A stretch of DNA of 64,000 nucleotides from Burkholderia sp. FERM BP-3421 (GCF_028657905.1 NZ_CP117781.1:930001-994000); one strand, 5' to 3'. Positions 18,489 through 27,385 are shown, counted from the first letter of the stretch. Notes: generated by a model from the sequence alone, not told the origin. Numbers and translations are program-made.

Positions 18489-19421
18489 ATGAAGCCGACG
18501 CTGCTCGTGCTGATTCCGCTGCGCCCGCCCGCGCATGCGGCGCTCTCCCATGCATTCGAATTGCGCCACGCGGCCGATCCGGCGTCGCGCGCGGCTGCGT
18601 TCGCCACCCCCGATCCCGCCGTGCGCGCGGTGCTGACCAACGGCAGCACCGGCTTGCGCGCGGACGAGATCGACCGGCTGCCGGGCGTCGAGCTGATCGG
18701 CGCGCTCGGCGCGGGCCATGAAAACATCGCGCGCGACCACGCGCATGCGCGCGGCATCGCGGTGGTCAACGGCGCGGGCACCAACGACGCGTGCGTCGCC
18801 GATCACGCGTTCGCGCTGCTGCTCGCCGTGGTGCGCGGCATCGTGCGCCTCGATGCCGCGTGTCGCGCGGGCGTGTGGCGCGATGCGCTGCCGATGCAGC
18901 CGAACCTGTCCGGCAGGCGGCTCGGGATTCTCGGGCTCGGTCATATCGGCGCGCATGTCGCGCGGCGCGCGCTCGGCTTCGACCTGGCGCTCGGCTATCA
19001 CAGCCGCCGGCGGCGTGACGGCGTCGCGCATCGCTATTTCGATTCGCCCGAAGCGCTCGCGCGCTGGGCCGATTTCGTCGTGGTGTCGACGCCGGGCGGG
19101 GCGGCCACCCGGCACCTCGTCGATGCGCGCGTGCTCGACGCGCTTGGCCCGCAAGGCTATCTCGTCAATGTGTCGCGCGGCAGCGTCGTCGACACGGCCG
19201 CGCTCGCCGACGCGTTGCGCGCGCGGCGCATCGCGGGCGCGGGGCTCGATGTCTACGAGGGCGAACCGCAGCCGCCCGCCGCGCTGCTCGACCTCGACAA
19301 CGTCGTGCTGACGCCGCACGTCGGCGGCACCTCGCCCGAGGCGGTCGACGCGGCGGTGCGCCTGTTCGTCGACAACGCCGCGCGGCATTTCGCCGGCGAA
19401 GCCCTGCTGACGCCGATCTGA
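18489..19421 (+). CDS. D-2-hydroxyacid dehydrogenase (hydroxypyruvate/glyoxylate reductase-like)
   Basis: A 310-residue NAD(P)-binding enzyme with the Rossmann motif LGILGLGHIGAHVARRA (about 144-160). The active site is complete: Arg in VNVSRGSVVD, Glu in DVYEGEPQPP, and His in LTPHVGGTSPE. The family reduces 2-keto acids such as glyoxylate or hydroxypyruvate with NAD(P)H in the cytoplasm. The exact substrate cannot be read from the sequence. It is convergent with the next small gene. Confidence 0.9.
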   Translation: MKPTLLVLIPLRPPAHAALSHAFELRHAADPASRAAAFATPDPAVRAVLTNGSTGLRADEIDRLPGVELIGALGAGHENIARDHAHARGIAVVNGAGTNDACVADHAFALLLAVVRGIVRLDAACRAGVWRDALPMQPNLSGRRLGILGLGHIGAHVARRALGFDLALGYHSRRRRDGVAHRYFDSPEALARWADFVVVSTPGGAATRHLVDARVLDALGPQGYLVNVSRGSVVDTAALADALRARRIAGAGLDVYEGEPQPPAALLDLDNVVLTPHVGGTSPEAVDAAVRLFVDNAARHFAGEALLTPI

Positions 19422-19440
19422 ATCGCGGCGGCGGCCCGCG

Positions 19441-19782
19441 TCAGGCGGACGGCGCGCGATCCGCGTCGATGCACTGCACATGCCAGACGCCGAGCGCCGC
19501 GCGCGCTTCGGGCGTCGCGCGCCAGCGCGCGATGCCGGTCTCGCCTTCGAACGGCCCGTCGACATGCGTCAGGTCGAGCCCTTCGAGCACGCAGTCGAAT
19601 TCGCCGCCCGGTTGCGCGGCGAGGCGCGTCGCGCCGTGGACGCAGGCGAGCAGCCCGCCGGCGGGCAGGCTGAGCCCCGCATGGCCTTCGCGCGACCAGC
19701 GATGATGCGATTTGTCGAACCACAGGATCGCGTAGGTGTTCGGGTGCCGGTCGAATGCATCGAGATGAACGGTGATGCGCAC
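19441..19782 (-). CDS. Hypothetical small protein
   Basis: 113 residues from a GTG start preceded by GGAGAT. The sequence is soluble and mixed alpha/beta looking (RITVHLDAFDRHPN, AILWFDKSHHRWSREG). No known domain is recognised, but the codon pattern and start context support a real gene. It is convergent with the dehydrogenase, 19 bases away. Confidence 0.6.
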   Translation of the reverse strand: MRITVHLDAFDRHPNTYAILWFDKSHHRWSREGHAGLSLPAGGLLACVHGATRLAAQPGGEFDCVLEGLDLTHVDGPFEGETGIARWRATPEARAALGVWHVQCIDADRAPSA

Positions 19783-19956
19783 GGTGATCTCCAGTCAGTC
19801 AGGATAGTGGGACAGGGTGGACGCGAGGCGAAACGGCGTCCGTGCGTGAAGCGGTGCGCGCAGCGCGCGCCGTGAAGCGATCCGCGCGGGGATGTCTGCC
19901 GGCGCGGGGCGCGAGCCGATCGAAGGCGGGACCGGCTTCGCGCGCCACCGCCGGCG

Positions 19957-20964
19957 TCACGACACCACCGCGTCCAGCGGCCGGCGTGGCGCGTGCGGCA
20001 TGCGCGGCCCCTGGCCGATGCGCAGCAGCAACTGCGGCGCGCCGTTGAGCCCGAGCAGCTGGCCGAGGCGCGCGCGCAAGGTCTCGACCTCGATCGGCTG
20101 GTTCAGGTACGACGCCGTGAAGCCGGCCTGCGCGGCGACCAGCAGCATGCGTTCGAGCGCCTGCCCGGCCGAGAGCCAGGCGTCGCGGTCGTCGCGCGTG
20201 GTCGCGATGCAGGCGAGCAGCGGCGCGCCGTGCGCGAGCGCGAGATGGCGCGCCGCGAGGCCGTCGCCGAGATCGAAGGTGCGGATCGCGGAGGCGGCGA
20301 GCGGCGTCGCGAAATCGAGCAGCGCCGGCGCGCCGGCCGCATAGGCGGGCATGCCGTCGCCGTGGCGGCGCGCATCGATCCAGCTGGCCAGCTCGCGGCG
20401 GAAGCGCGGGTCCGCGAACTGCTCGCGGTCCGCCTGCGCGACCAGCCCCGCGACCCGCGCGCGCTCGTCCGCATCGCTCACGCAGGCCACTTCCGCCCCC
20501 TCGGCGGCGCCCGCTTCGACCAGCGCCTGCACGACGCGTTCCGGCACCGCGGCGCTGGAGAACGGCAGACGCGTGGTGACGCGCAGCGGGATGGCGGGCA
20601 GCAGGGCGGCGAGCGCCGGATCGAGGTGGCCGTGCGCGTCGATGCGCACGAGCGCGAGCACGTCGGGATCGACGTCGGACGGAAAGGACTGGATCGTGTG
20701 CGCGAAGCCGGCGTGATGCAGCGCGACGCGCAGGTTCAGCAGCGCCGCGCCGCAGCTGATCAGCAGTTCGCGGTCGTAGGGGTCGACCACCGGCAGCGCG
20801 CGCACGCGGTCCGCGCACACGGCGATCGTGCGATCGTCGACGACGAAGCGCCAGGGCTGCGAGTTGTGGCTCGACGGCGCGAGGATCGCGTAGCGCAGCA
20901 GCGCGTGCAGCGAAGCGCCGCGCGGATCGTCCTCGTCGGACAGAGGCAGGGCGTCGGGAGGCAT
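19957..20964 (-). CDS. Nitroreductase-fold protein, Acg-like
   Basis: 335 residues starting at the ATG with AGGAGA upstream. It opens with the FMN-binding nitroreductase signature LRYAILAPSSHNSQPWRF and later has DPYDRELLISCGAALLNLRV, which are typical of the two-domain Acg-type proteins known from hypoxia regulons. Such proteins may bind flavin without ordinary nitroreductase activity. An FNR-like dyad stands 67 bases upstream, which fits low-oxygen control. It is divergent from the small gene at 21123. Confidence 0.82.
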   Translation of the reverse strand: MPPDALPLSDEDDPRGASLHALLRYAILAPSSHNSQPWRFVVDDRTIAVCADRVRALPVVDPYDRELLISCGAALLNLRVALHHAGFAHTIQSFPSDVDPDVLALVRIDAHGHLDPALAALLPAIPLRVTTRLPFSSAAVPERVVQALVEAGAAEGAEVACVSDADERARVAGLVAQADREQFADPRFRRELASWIDARRHGDGMPAYAAGAPALLDFATPLAASAIRTFDLGDGLAARHLALAHGAPLLACIATTRDDRDAWLSAGQALERMLLVAAQAGFTASYLNQPIEVETLRARLGQLLGLNGAPQLLLRIGQGPRMPHAPRRPLDAVVS

Positions 20965-21030
20965 CGGCTTTCTCCTGTCGGGTGGCGGAGCCGTCACGTT
21001 TGCATCGTGCCGGTGTCGCGCCCGCGCGCG

Positions 21031-21044
21031 TTGATGCACGTCAA
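21031..21044. promoter_or_regulatory. FNR/ANR-like box between divergent genes
   Basis: TTGATGCACGTCAA matches the TTGAT-N4-ATCAA consensus at 9 of 10 positions. Its centre lies 73 bases from the nitroreductase-like start and 85 bases from the DUF3562-like start, so it could serve either promoter in the class II position. Confidence 0.7.
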
Positions 21045-21122
21045 GCGCGACGCGCGGGACGACGCGCGCCGCGCGCACGGCGGGCTTAGGGTGAAGGCGG
21101 ACCCTGCACGAAGGAGGACCCG

Positions 21123-21314
21123 ATGCGGCACGAATGGCTGACCGACGCGCTGCGCGACGCGGCCCGGGAACTGGCGATCCCGGACGACGCATTGACACGC
21201 TGGTACGACGAGGCGCGCGCGCAACTCGAAGCGGGCGCGCGGATTCACGATTACGTGCGCGTGTTCGCGTTGCGGCGCGTGCGCGATCGGTTGAACGCGG
21301 CGCGGCTACGCTAG
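21123..21314 (+). CDS. DUF3562-like small protein
   Basis: 63 residues, with AAGGAGG 5-11 bases before the ATG. The sequence EWLTDALRDAARELAIPD and VRVFALRRVRDRL resemble the small DUF3562 proteins common in Burkholderia, which have a short helical fold and no known role. The FNR-like box upstream suggests induction at low oxygen. Confidence 0.7.
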   Translation: MRHEWLTDALRDAARELAIPDDALTRWYDEARAQLEAGARIHDYVRVFALRRVRDRLNAARLR

Positions 21315-21785
21315 GGGCGCGGTGCGGAGGGGCGCCCGGACGCGGGATGTCGCGGGATCGATGCGGGCGCAGGCATCGGGATGAGGCTGGGGTATGCCGC
21401 GCCTGAGCGTTGCACTGGTGCGGCGGCGTTCCGCGACCGTGGGAACGGCTTCCGATCGAACCGGGCCGGCCGCGTGCGGGGGGCGCTCCCATTCCGGTTT
21501 CGCGCGTGTCGTCGAGCGATTCGCGCGGCGGTGCGCCGTCGCTTGCCGTCGCGACAGGCCGGAGTTCAGCCTGAGTGGACGATGCGAGGTGCGAAAGTGT
21601 GTGCGGAATGCGCGATTGTTTCGAGTTGATTTTCCAGTCGCGCTTCTTTCATTTCCTGATTTTTATCCTTTCATTACCCTGGGCGGTTTATGGCGATTGA
21701 AATGCGCCGGTCAATTGATTCGGCCATCGCGCAACGGCTTGCCCGCGACAACCCTACCCGGGGATAAACCTACAAGGAGCAGGAG
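21315..21785. other. Spacer without gene
   Basis: 470 bases. The first 270 are GC-rich with only short overlapping frames of no protein character. A less GC-rich part near 21600-21720 probably holds the promoter of the secreted protein gene; AAGGAGCAGGAG precedes its ATG. Confidence 0.55.
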
Positions 21786-22367
21786 ATGAGACAGATGAAA
21801 CGACGCGTGTTGTCCGTGCTGTTCGCCGTGCAAGCGGCGGTGCTCGGCGCAGGCGTGGCGCACGCGGCCGGCGAGGTGGACGTGAACCAGCTGCGCGCGG
21901 CGGTGGCGGGCACGATGACGCGCGCGAGCGACGGCCTCGACCGATCGAGCCTGAATCAGGAACAGCAGGCGCAACTGGTGCAGTGGCTGGCCAAGTCGCC
22001 GGGGTTGATGTGGAATCCCGGCACGATCTGCCTGTACAACTGCCCGCCGCCTTACGGCAGCCTGTCGGCGGACCCGCAGCGCGTGACGGTGCCGGTGAAC
22101 GGCACGGCCAGCACGACCATTCACTGGACCTGGAACGAGGATCGCGCCAAGCCGGTTGCCGAATACGCCTGCCTGTGGGTGACGACGCCCGGCGATCCGA
22201 ATGCCTATGTGGTGGACTGCGAGCATCCGGGCAACCAGTACAAGGTCTATATCCCGTGGATCGCCGAGGGCTCCTACAACTTCTTCGTGGCGCTGCGCAA
22301 GCAATCGCCCGCGCCGATCGCGGGCATGCCCATGCTCGCGACGACCACGGTCACCGGCGCGCGCTGA
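21786..22367 (+). CDS. Secreted hypothetical protein
   Basis: 193 residues with a Sec signal peptide cleaved near AHAA (residue 28). The mature part has paired cysteines (TICLYNCPPPYGS, and EYACLWV with VVDCEHP), suggesting disulfides and an Ig-like beta fold (VTVPVNGTASTTIHWTW). No named family is recognised. A strong ribosome-binding region stands before the ATG. A hairpin with T-run follows, so it is probably monocistronic. Confidence 0.75.
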   Translation: MRQMKRRVLSVLFAVQAAVLGAGVAHAAGEVDVNQLRAAVAGTMTRASDGLDRSSLNQEQQAQLVQWLAKSPGLMWNPGTICLYNCPPPYGSLSADPQRVTVPVNGTASTTIHWTWNEDRAKPVAEYACLWVTTPGDPNAYVVDCEHPGNQYKVYIPWIAEGSYNFFVALRKQSPAPIAGMPMLATTTVTGAR

Positions 22368-22448
22368 CGCGCATCGGCCGCGCAGGACGTCCGCACGACG
22401 GGCATCCCGCATGATGCAGGCGGGTGGCGTGGCCGCCCGCCGCCGTTC

Positions 22449-22482
22449 GCCCGGGCCGGCCCGACGGCCGCCCCGGGCTTTT
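22449..22482 (+). terminator. Intrinsic terminator after the secreted protein gene
   Basis: GCCCGGG / CCCGGGC stem with an inner CGGCC/GGCCG stem, followed directly by TTTTCT. Lies about 80 bases after the stop. Confidence 0.6.
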
Positions 22483-22570
22483 CTCCGCGCCGCGCCCGGC
22501 GCACCTTTTCTTCGTCGCCGCGAACGCGCTCCCTGCGCGCCGATGTCGCGCGCCCGGCGCGCTCGCCCGC

Positions 22571-22584
22571 TTGACGTGCGTCAA
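22571..22584. promoter_or_regulatory. FNR/ANR-like box upstream of the phasin-like gene
   Basis: TTGACGTGCGTCAA is a perfect dyad with 5-base arms and a 4-base spacer. It lies 96 bases before the phasin-like ATG, consistent with activation from the -41 region of a start near 22619. Confidence 0.65.
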
Positions 22585-22680
22585 CGGCCGCCCGGCGCGG
22601 AGGTCGCACAGTGAATGGGTCGCGGGCCGGCTTGGCGGCGCGACGCAGAGATCCGCCGATTCGATCAAAGGGGAGAACCG

Positions 22681-23166
22681 ATGATGACGGGGAACACGAC
22701 ACCGCTCGACGGCTGCCGGGACGGTTGGGAAGCGACGCTGCGCGCGCTGGCGTGCGCGCAGGACTGGCGGCGCGACTGGCATGCGCTGATCGGGCGCGGC
22801 ATCGAGCGCGATCGCGATGCGCTGCGTCGCGTCGGCGATGCGCTCGGGTCGTCCGCCGACGCCCGCGACTTGACGGACGCCTGCCGGCTCGCCTGGCGCG
22901 ATTATCTGCAGGTCAGCGCGGGCCTGTGGCAGGACGCGGGCGCCTTGAACCTGCGCGCGCAACAGGCGTCGGTCGCCGTGCTGCGCGACGGGCTGCATGC
23001 CTGGCAGGGCGATTGGACGAAACACTGGCAGCACACGTTCGACGCCCGGGACGCCTCGATGCCGTGGCGCGACTGGGCCGCCGCGTTCGGCGCACAGCCG
23101 GCGGGCGGCTTCGCCGATGCGCCTGCGCGGCCGAACGGCACTGCCGCGGACGCGCATTCAAACTAA
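22681..23166 (+). CDS. Phasin-like polyhydroxyalkanoate granule protein
   Basis: 161 residues with AGGGGAG before the ATG pair. The protein is helical with amphipathic stretches and no membrane segment (WRDYLQVSAGLWQDAGALNL, LRDGLHAWQGDWTKHW), the usual look of phasin-family proteins. Length is slightly below typical phasins (about 180). Neighbouring alcohol dehydrogenase, nitroreductase and FNR-like boxes resemble the low-oxygen-activated gene set known from Burkholderia cenocepacia. The family call is by overall pattern, not by a strict motif. Confidence 0.6.
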   Translation: MMTGNTTPLDGCRDGWEATLRALACAQDWRRDWHALIGRGIERDRDALRRVGDALGSSADARDLTDACRLAWRDYLQVSAGLWQDAGALNLRAQQASVAVLRDGLHAWQGDWTKHWQHTFDARDASMPWRDWAAAFGAQPAGGFADAPARPNGTAADAHSN

Positions 23167-23248
23167 GCGGAACGCCGCCCCGCGATCGCCCCGTCGATTC
23201 CGTCGATTCCGGCGCGGCATTCCCAGGGTTTCATTCGGAGAACGCAAG

Positions 23249-24289
23249 ATGAAAGCACTCGTCTACCACGGCCCCGGTCGCAAGTCGCTCGACGAGCGGC
23301 CGAAGCCAACCCTGCTGGCCGCCACCGACGCGATCGTGCGCGTCACGCGCACGACCATCTGCGGCACGGACCTGCACATCCTGAAGGGCGACGTGCCGAG
23401 CTGCGAGCCCGGGCGCGTGCTCGGGCACGAGGGTGTCGGCGTGATCGAACAGGTGGGCGCGGCCGTCGAGTCGCTCGCGCCGGGCGATCACGTCCTGATC
23501 TCGTGCATCACCTCGTGCGGCCGCTGCGGCTATTGCCGGCGCGGCATGTACTCGCATTGCGAGACGGGCGGCTGGATCCTCGGCAACCGGATCGACGGCA
23601 CGCAGGCGGAATACGTGCGCATTCCGCACGCGCAGGCGAGCCTGTACCGCATCCCGTCCGGGATGGACGAGGATGCGCTCGTGATGCTGTCCGACATCCT
23701 GCCGACCGGCTTCGAATGCGGCGTGCTCAACGGCAAGGTGCAGCCCGGCGATTCGGTCGCGATCGTCGGCGCGGGGCCGATCGGGCTGGCCGCGTTGCTG
23801 ACGGCGCAGTTTTATTCGCCGGCGCGGATCGTGATGATCGATCCCGATGCGAATCGCCTCGAGATTGCGCGGCGCTTCGGCGCGACCGATTGCGTCGACG
23901 GCCGCGACGGCGATCCGGCGGGCGCGGTGCTGCGCCTGACCGAAGGCGTGGGCGTCGATTGCGCGATCGAGGCGGTCGGCATTCCGGCCACCTTCGAGCT
24001 GTGCACGTCGATCGTCGGGCCGGGCGGGATCGTCGCGAATGTCGGCGTGCACGGGACCAAGGCGGACCTGCATCTCGAGCAGCTCTGGGATCGCAACGTC
24101 TCGATCACGACGCGGCTCGTCGACACCATCAGCACGCCGATGCTGATGAAGACGGTGCGCGCGGGCCGGCTCGACCCGACGCAGTTGATCACCCACCGTT
24201 TCCGGCTCGACGAGATCGGGCGCGCGTACGAAACCTTCAGCCACGCGGCCGAGACGCACGCGCTCAAGGTGCTGATCGAGGCCGGTTGA
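23249..24289 (+). CDS. Zinc-dependent alcohol dehydrogenase
   Basis: 346 residues of the medium-chain dehydrogenase family. Catalytic zinc residues are seen in TICGTDLH (Cys38) and LGHEGVGVIEQVG (His-Glu). The structural zinc set is C..C..C.......C in SCGRCGYCRRGMYSHC. The cofactor site is VAIVGAGPIGLAALLTAQ. CGGAG stands before the ATG. It follows the phasin-like gene by 82 bases and probably shares its FNR-like promoter. It likely disposes of reducing power as alcohol at low oxygen; the substrate is not defined. Confidence 0.92.
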   Translation: MKALVYHGPGRKSLDERPKPTLLAATDAIVRVTRTTICGTDLHILKGDVPSCEPGRVLGHEGVGVIEQVGAAVESLAPGDHVLISCITSCGRCGYCRRGMYSHCETGGWILGNRIDGTQAEYVRIPHAQASLYRIPSGMDEDALVMLSDILPTGFECGVLNGKVQPGDSVAIVGAGPIGLAALLTAQFYSPARIVMIDPDANRLEIARRFGATDCVDGRDGDPAGAVLRLTEGVGVDCAIEAVGIPATFELCTSIVGPGGIVANVGVHGTKADLHLEQLWDRNVSITTRLVDTISTPMLMKTVRAGRLDPTQLITHRFRLDEIGRAYETFSHAAETHALKVLIEAG

Positions 24290-24319
24290 TGCACCGCCGA
24301 GGCATGCCGCCGCGCGCGC

Positions 24320-25006
24320 TTACCAGAAGCGGCCGGCGAGCAGGGCCGCGTCGATGCGGTCGAGCAGCGCGACGCTGATTTCGGCGACCGAGTCGACCAG
24401 GTGCGCGACGCCCGCATCGCGCATCAGCTGACGCTGGAATGCCGTCACGGGCGCGCCGATGAAGCCCGCGCCCAGCGTCCGGCAGGCTTCGCCGACCTTG
24501 GCGAGATCGTCGATGAACAGCACCTCGTCGAACGCCAGGCCGAAGCGGTCCCGCACGATCTCCTTCATGCCCGGGCGGATCAGGTCGATGTCGACGTACG
24601 GAATCTCGGCGTCGAGCAGCGCGCGAAACGGCCCGAGATACTGCGCGAACATCGCGTCTTCCGGGCGGCCGCCATAGGTGGTGATGCGCGCGCCCGTGCC
24701 GTGCAGCAGCGCGAGCGCCTCGCCCACGCCGGGATTGAGCGTGACCGGATCGTCGCGCGTGTAGGCGCGGTGTTCCGCGAGGAACGCGTCGATGGTCTCC
24801 TGCGCGGTCCACGGCAGCTTGCAGGCGAGCGACATGATGTGGCCGCCCGCGATATGCGGCGCGCCCAGCACGAGGCGTTCGAGTTCCGGCGTATGCACGC
24901 CGCCGTGGCGTTCGACGAAATGCTTGATGGTGACGCCGAACGTATCCTTCAGCAGGACGCCGTTCGTGTCGACCGCGATCAGCTTGATTTTACGGAAGCG
25001 ATTCAT
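24320..25006 (-). CDS. HAD-superfamily hydrolase with altered nucleophile motif
   Basis: 228 residues. Motif I reads AVDTNGVLL: Asp13 is the expected nucleophile, but the usual second Asp is Asn15. Later motifs are recognisable (ITTYGG for motif II, VLFIDDLAKVGEA for motif IV). In HAD phosphatases the second Asp is the acid/base, so this change suggests a non-phosphatase reaction, weak activity, or another substrate class. It is the last gene of the long minus-strand cluster and convergent with the alcohol dehydrogenase. Confidence 0.8.
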   Translation of the reverse strand: MNRFRKIKLIAVDTNGVLLKDTFGVTIKHFVERHGGVHTPELERLVLGAPHIAGGHIMSLACKLPWTAQETIDAFLAEHRAYTRDDPVTLNPGVGEALALLHGTGARITTYGGRPEDAMFAQYLGPFRALLDAEIPYVDIDLIRPGMKEIVRDRFGLAFDEVLFIDDLAKVGEACRTLGAGFIGAPVTAFQRQLMRDAGVAHLVDSVAEISVALLDRIDAALLAGRFW

Positions 25007-25042
25007 GTCGGGTTCGTGGTCGGGGAGAGGAAGCGCGCGGCG

Positions 25043-25720
25043 TCAGACCTGGGCCGCGATCGTCGCGACGGCGTCGGGCAGCGCGGCGAACGTCGCGATC
25101 TCGGCGTCGGGTTCGACCGTGGCCGGGTCGATGTCGCTGTAGCCGTACGTCGCGTAGACGATCGGCAGGCGGGCGTTCCTGGCCGATTTCACGTCGACGC
25201 TCGAATCGCCGATGAAGATCGCGCCCTGGTCGGGCGTGCGGCCCGCGCGCGCGATCGTGCCGAGCACGTGCGCGGGGTCGGGCTTTTTCGCGCCGGGAAA
25301 GAAGTCGCCGCCGCAGACGGCCGAGAAGAGGCGCGCGATCCCGAGCCCTTCGAGGATCGTCGTCGCGGGGCCGGTGCCCTTGCTCGTGCAGACGGCCATC
25401 TCGTAGCCGTCCGCGCGCAGCGCGCCGAGCACGTCGGCGACGCCGTCGTACAGCGTGGCGTGGTCGAGCAGATGCGCTTCGTAGTGGGCGACGAAGCGTT
25501 TGAGCAGCGTCTGCCGTTCGTTGGCCGTGCAGGCCTGCAGGCGCTCGCCGAAGCCGCGTTCGAGCAGCGCCGGCGCGCCGCGCCCGATCAGGTTGCGCGC
25601 ATCGTGCAGCGCGACGATCGGCAGATCGTGCTCGCGCAGCAGCGCATTGAGCGTACCCACCAGGTCCCGGGCGGTATCGACCAGGGTGCCATCCAGATCA
25701 AAGACGAGAAGGGGTTTCAT
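25043..25720 (-). CDS. HAD phosphatase, phosphoglycolate phosphatase-like
   Basis: 225 residues with complete HAD motifs: VFDLDGTLVDT (Asp8, Asp10), VCTSKGTG, a Lys in GAKKPDP, and IFIGDSSVDVKSA. It has the Gph-like alpha-helical cap. Gph enzymes hydrolyse 2-phosphoglycolate, but the neighbours are biosynthetic genes, and here a phosphorylated pathway intermediate is an equally good guess. It is 36 bases upstream of the other HAD gene and probably co-transcribed. Confidence 0.85.
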   Translation of the reverse strand: MKPLLVFDLDGTLVDTARDLVGTLNALLREHDLPIVALHDARNLIGRGAPALLERGFGERLQACTANERQTLLKRFVAHYEAHLLDHATLYDGVADVLGALRADGYEMAVCTSKGTGPATTILEGLGIARLFSAVCGGDFFPGAKKPDPAHVLGTIARAGRTPDQGAIFIGDSSVDVKSARNARLPIVYATYGYSDIDPATVEPDAEIATFAALPDAVATIAAQV

Positions 25721-25762
25721 GACGACCTTCGTGTGAGGTTGGGGAAAGAGGCGTGCGTGCGT

Positions 25763-27313
25763 TCAGGCGCATCGCGATGCTTCGTGCTCGCTTTCGAGCG
25801 CGATGGCGTCGAGGAACGACGTGAAGCCGTCCTCGTGTTCGAGCGCGTCCTCGATGCAGACGATCCCGTCCGGGCGCAGCAGCAGCGCGCGCGCGCGCGA
25901 CAGGTGCAGCGCGTCGAGCGCGGGGCGGTTCGCTTCCGTGGGGTCGATCGCGACCGTGCGCACGAGGTCGCCGTCCGGCCAGCGCGCGGCGAACGCGGGC
26001 GGCGCGACGCCAGCCGTCAGCAGCACGAAATGCGCGCTGTCGATCAGGTCGTAGGTGCAGCACGGCGCGCCCGCGACGGTGAACGCCGCATACGGCACGA
26101 GCTTGCCGACCAGCTCGCCGCCGCCGGAGACGAACAGGCCGCTCGCATAGCGCTGGCCGAGCCCCGAGAAGTTGTAGGGGAAGCCGTGCGCGATGCGCGG
26201 CCGGTTGCGCATCGACGGCAGCCAGTCGCGCAGCGGGCCGTGTTCGTCCTTGTCGAGGCGCGTGATGAGGCGCGTGTTGATGTCGGTGCTCGCGATCAGC
26301 TGGCGCGTGATGCCGCGCCGCTCCTCGACGTACGAATCGAACACGCGCTCGCTGAAGCGCCCCTTGACGACGCCGGCGAGACGCCACGCGAGCGCGAAGG
26401 CGTCCTGGAAGCCGGTGTTCATGCCGAGGCCGCCGATCGAACTGAACAGGTGGCACGCGTCGCCGGCGAGGAACACGCGGCCGCGTCGATAGTGGCTCGC
26501 GAGCCGGTTGTAGTACTGGGTCCGCGATTCCCAGATCACGGCCTCGACGCGCACGCCGGGCGGGCCGTATTTGTCGACCAGCGCCTGGTAGGCGGCGGGC
26601 TTGTCGGCTGCGCGCTCGTCGACCGTTTCGTCGTCGCGCGTCTTGATGATGATCCGGTGGGTGCCGCTCGCCTGCGGGATGATGATCAGGAAGCTGCCTT
26701 CCTTCACGTAGTAGTGCACCACGCCGAGGTCGCCGTCCCAGGCGATCCTGCTGTCGAACATGATGAAGCCGACGCCGTGGTCGATGCCGTCGAAATCGAG
26801 GCCGAGCAGCGTCCGGACCGTGCTGCGGCCGCCGTCGCAGCCGACCAGGTAGCGGCAGGTCAGGCGCCGTTCGGGCGCGAGCGATACCGCCACGGTGTCT
26901 TCGTGCTCGGTGAAATCGAGCAGCTCGGTCGAGCGGAACAGGTCGCCGCCCAGCTCGACGCAGCACGCTTCGAGCAGCGCCTCGGTTTCCGGCTGAGACA
27001 GGCCGAGGATGTAGTCGTAGCGCGACGGCAGGCGGCGATAGTCGACGCGCATCAGGCGTCGCTCGTTCCAGTACAGCACCAGATCCCGGATCGGCTTGCC
27101 GGCGTCGAGAAAGCGCGGCGCGACGCCGAGCGCATGCAGGATCGCGAGGGAATAGGCGTTCATCGACGACGCTTTCGACTGCGTCGAGCGGGTCGCGCGT
27201 TTCTCGACGACCGCGACGCGCAGGCCGAGCCGCGTCAGATTGGCGGCGAGCAGCAGCCCGATCGGGCCGGCGCCCGCGACGATGACATCGTAGTGCGTCC
27301 GTGTATCCGTCAT
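25763..27313 (-). CDS. FAD-dependent monooxygenase (aromatic hydroxylase type)
   Basis: 516 residues of the class A flavoprotein hydroxylase family. The FAD site VIVAGAGPIGLLLAANL is at residues 10-26, the DG motif is in YLVGCDGGRSTVR, and the second FAD site is in RVFLAGDACHLFSSIGGLGMN (quoted in part by position, about 285-305). A C-terminal thioredoxin-like region completes the phenol hydroxylase/MhpA layout. It oxygenates an aromatic or enol-type ring using NAD(P)H. The substrate is unknown; cluster context suggests tailoring of the product. Confidence 0.88.
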   Translation of the reverse strand: MTDTRTHYDVIVAGAGPIGLLLAANLTRLGLRVAVVEKRATRSTQSKASSMNAYSLAILHALGVAPRFLDAGKPIRDLVLYWNERRLMRVDYRRLPSRYDYILGLSQPETEALLEACCVELGGDLFRSTELLDFTEHEDTVAVSLAPERRLTCRYLVGCDGGRSTVRTLLGLDFDGIDHGVGFIMFDSRIAWDGDLGVVHYYVKEGSFLIIIPQASGTHRIIIKTRDDETVDERAADKPAAYQALVDKYGPPGVRVEAVIWESRTQYYNRLASHYRRGRVFLAGDACHLFSSIGGLGMNTGFQDAFALAWRLAGVVKGRFSERVFDSYVEERRGITRQLIASTDINTRLITRLDKDEHGPLRDWLPSMRNRPRIAHGFPYNFSGLGQRYASGLFVSGGGELVGKLVPYAAFTVAGAPCCTYDLIDSAHFVLLTAGVAPPAFAARWPDGDLVRTVAIDPTEANRPALDALHLSRARALLLRPDGIVCIEDALEHEDGFTSFLDAIALESEHEASRCA

Positions 27314-27338
27314 GGTGGCGTTCCGTTCGTCAACTGAA

Positions 27339-27381
27339 CCGCCGCCGCGCCCGGGCGTCCCGCACCCGGGCGCGGCGGCGG
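27339..27381 (-). terminator. Very strong hairpin inside the biosynthetic cluster
   Basis: Perfect 17-bp stem CCGCCGCCGCGCCCGGG / CCCGGGCGCGGCGGCGG with a 9-base loop, in the 72-base gap between the YCII gene and the monooxygenase gene. There is no U-run on the minus transcript. It may end or attenuate the upstream operon, or protect a processed mRNA 3' end. Confidence 0.7.
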
Positions 27382-27385
27382 GGGA

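Noticed and set aside
24401..27337. 978-codon plus-strand open frame
   Set aside because: It lies antisense to two HAD genes and the monooxygenase, is Arg/Asp/Val-rich without motifs, and is a GC-rich shadow of the real genes.
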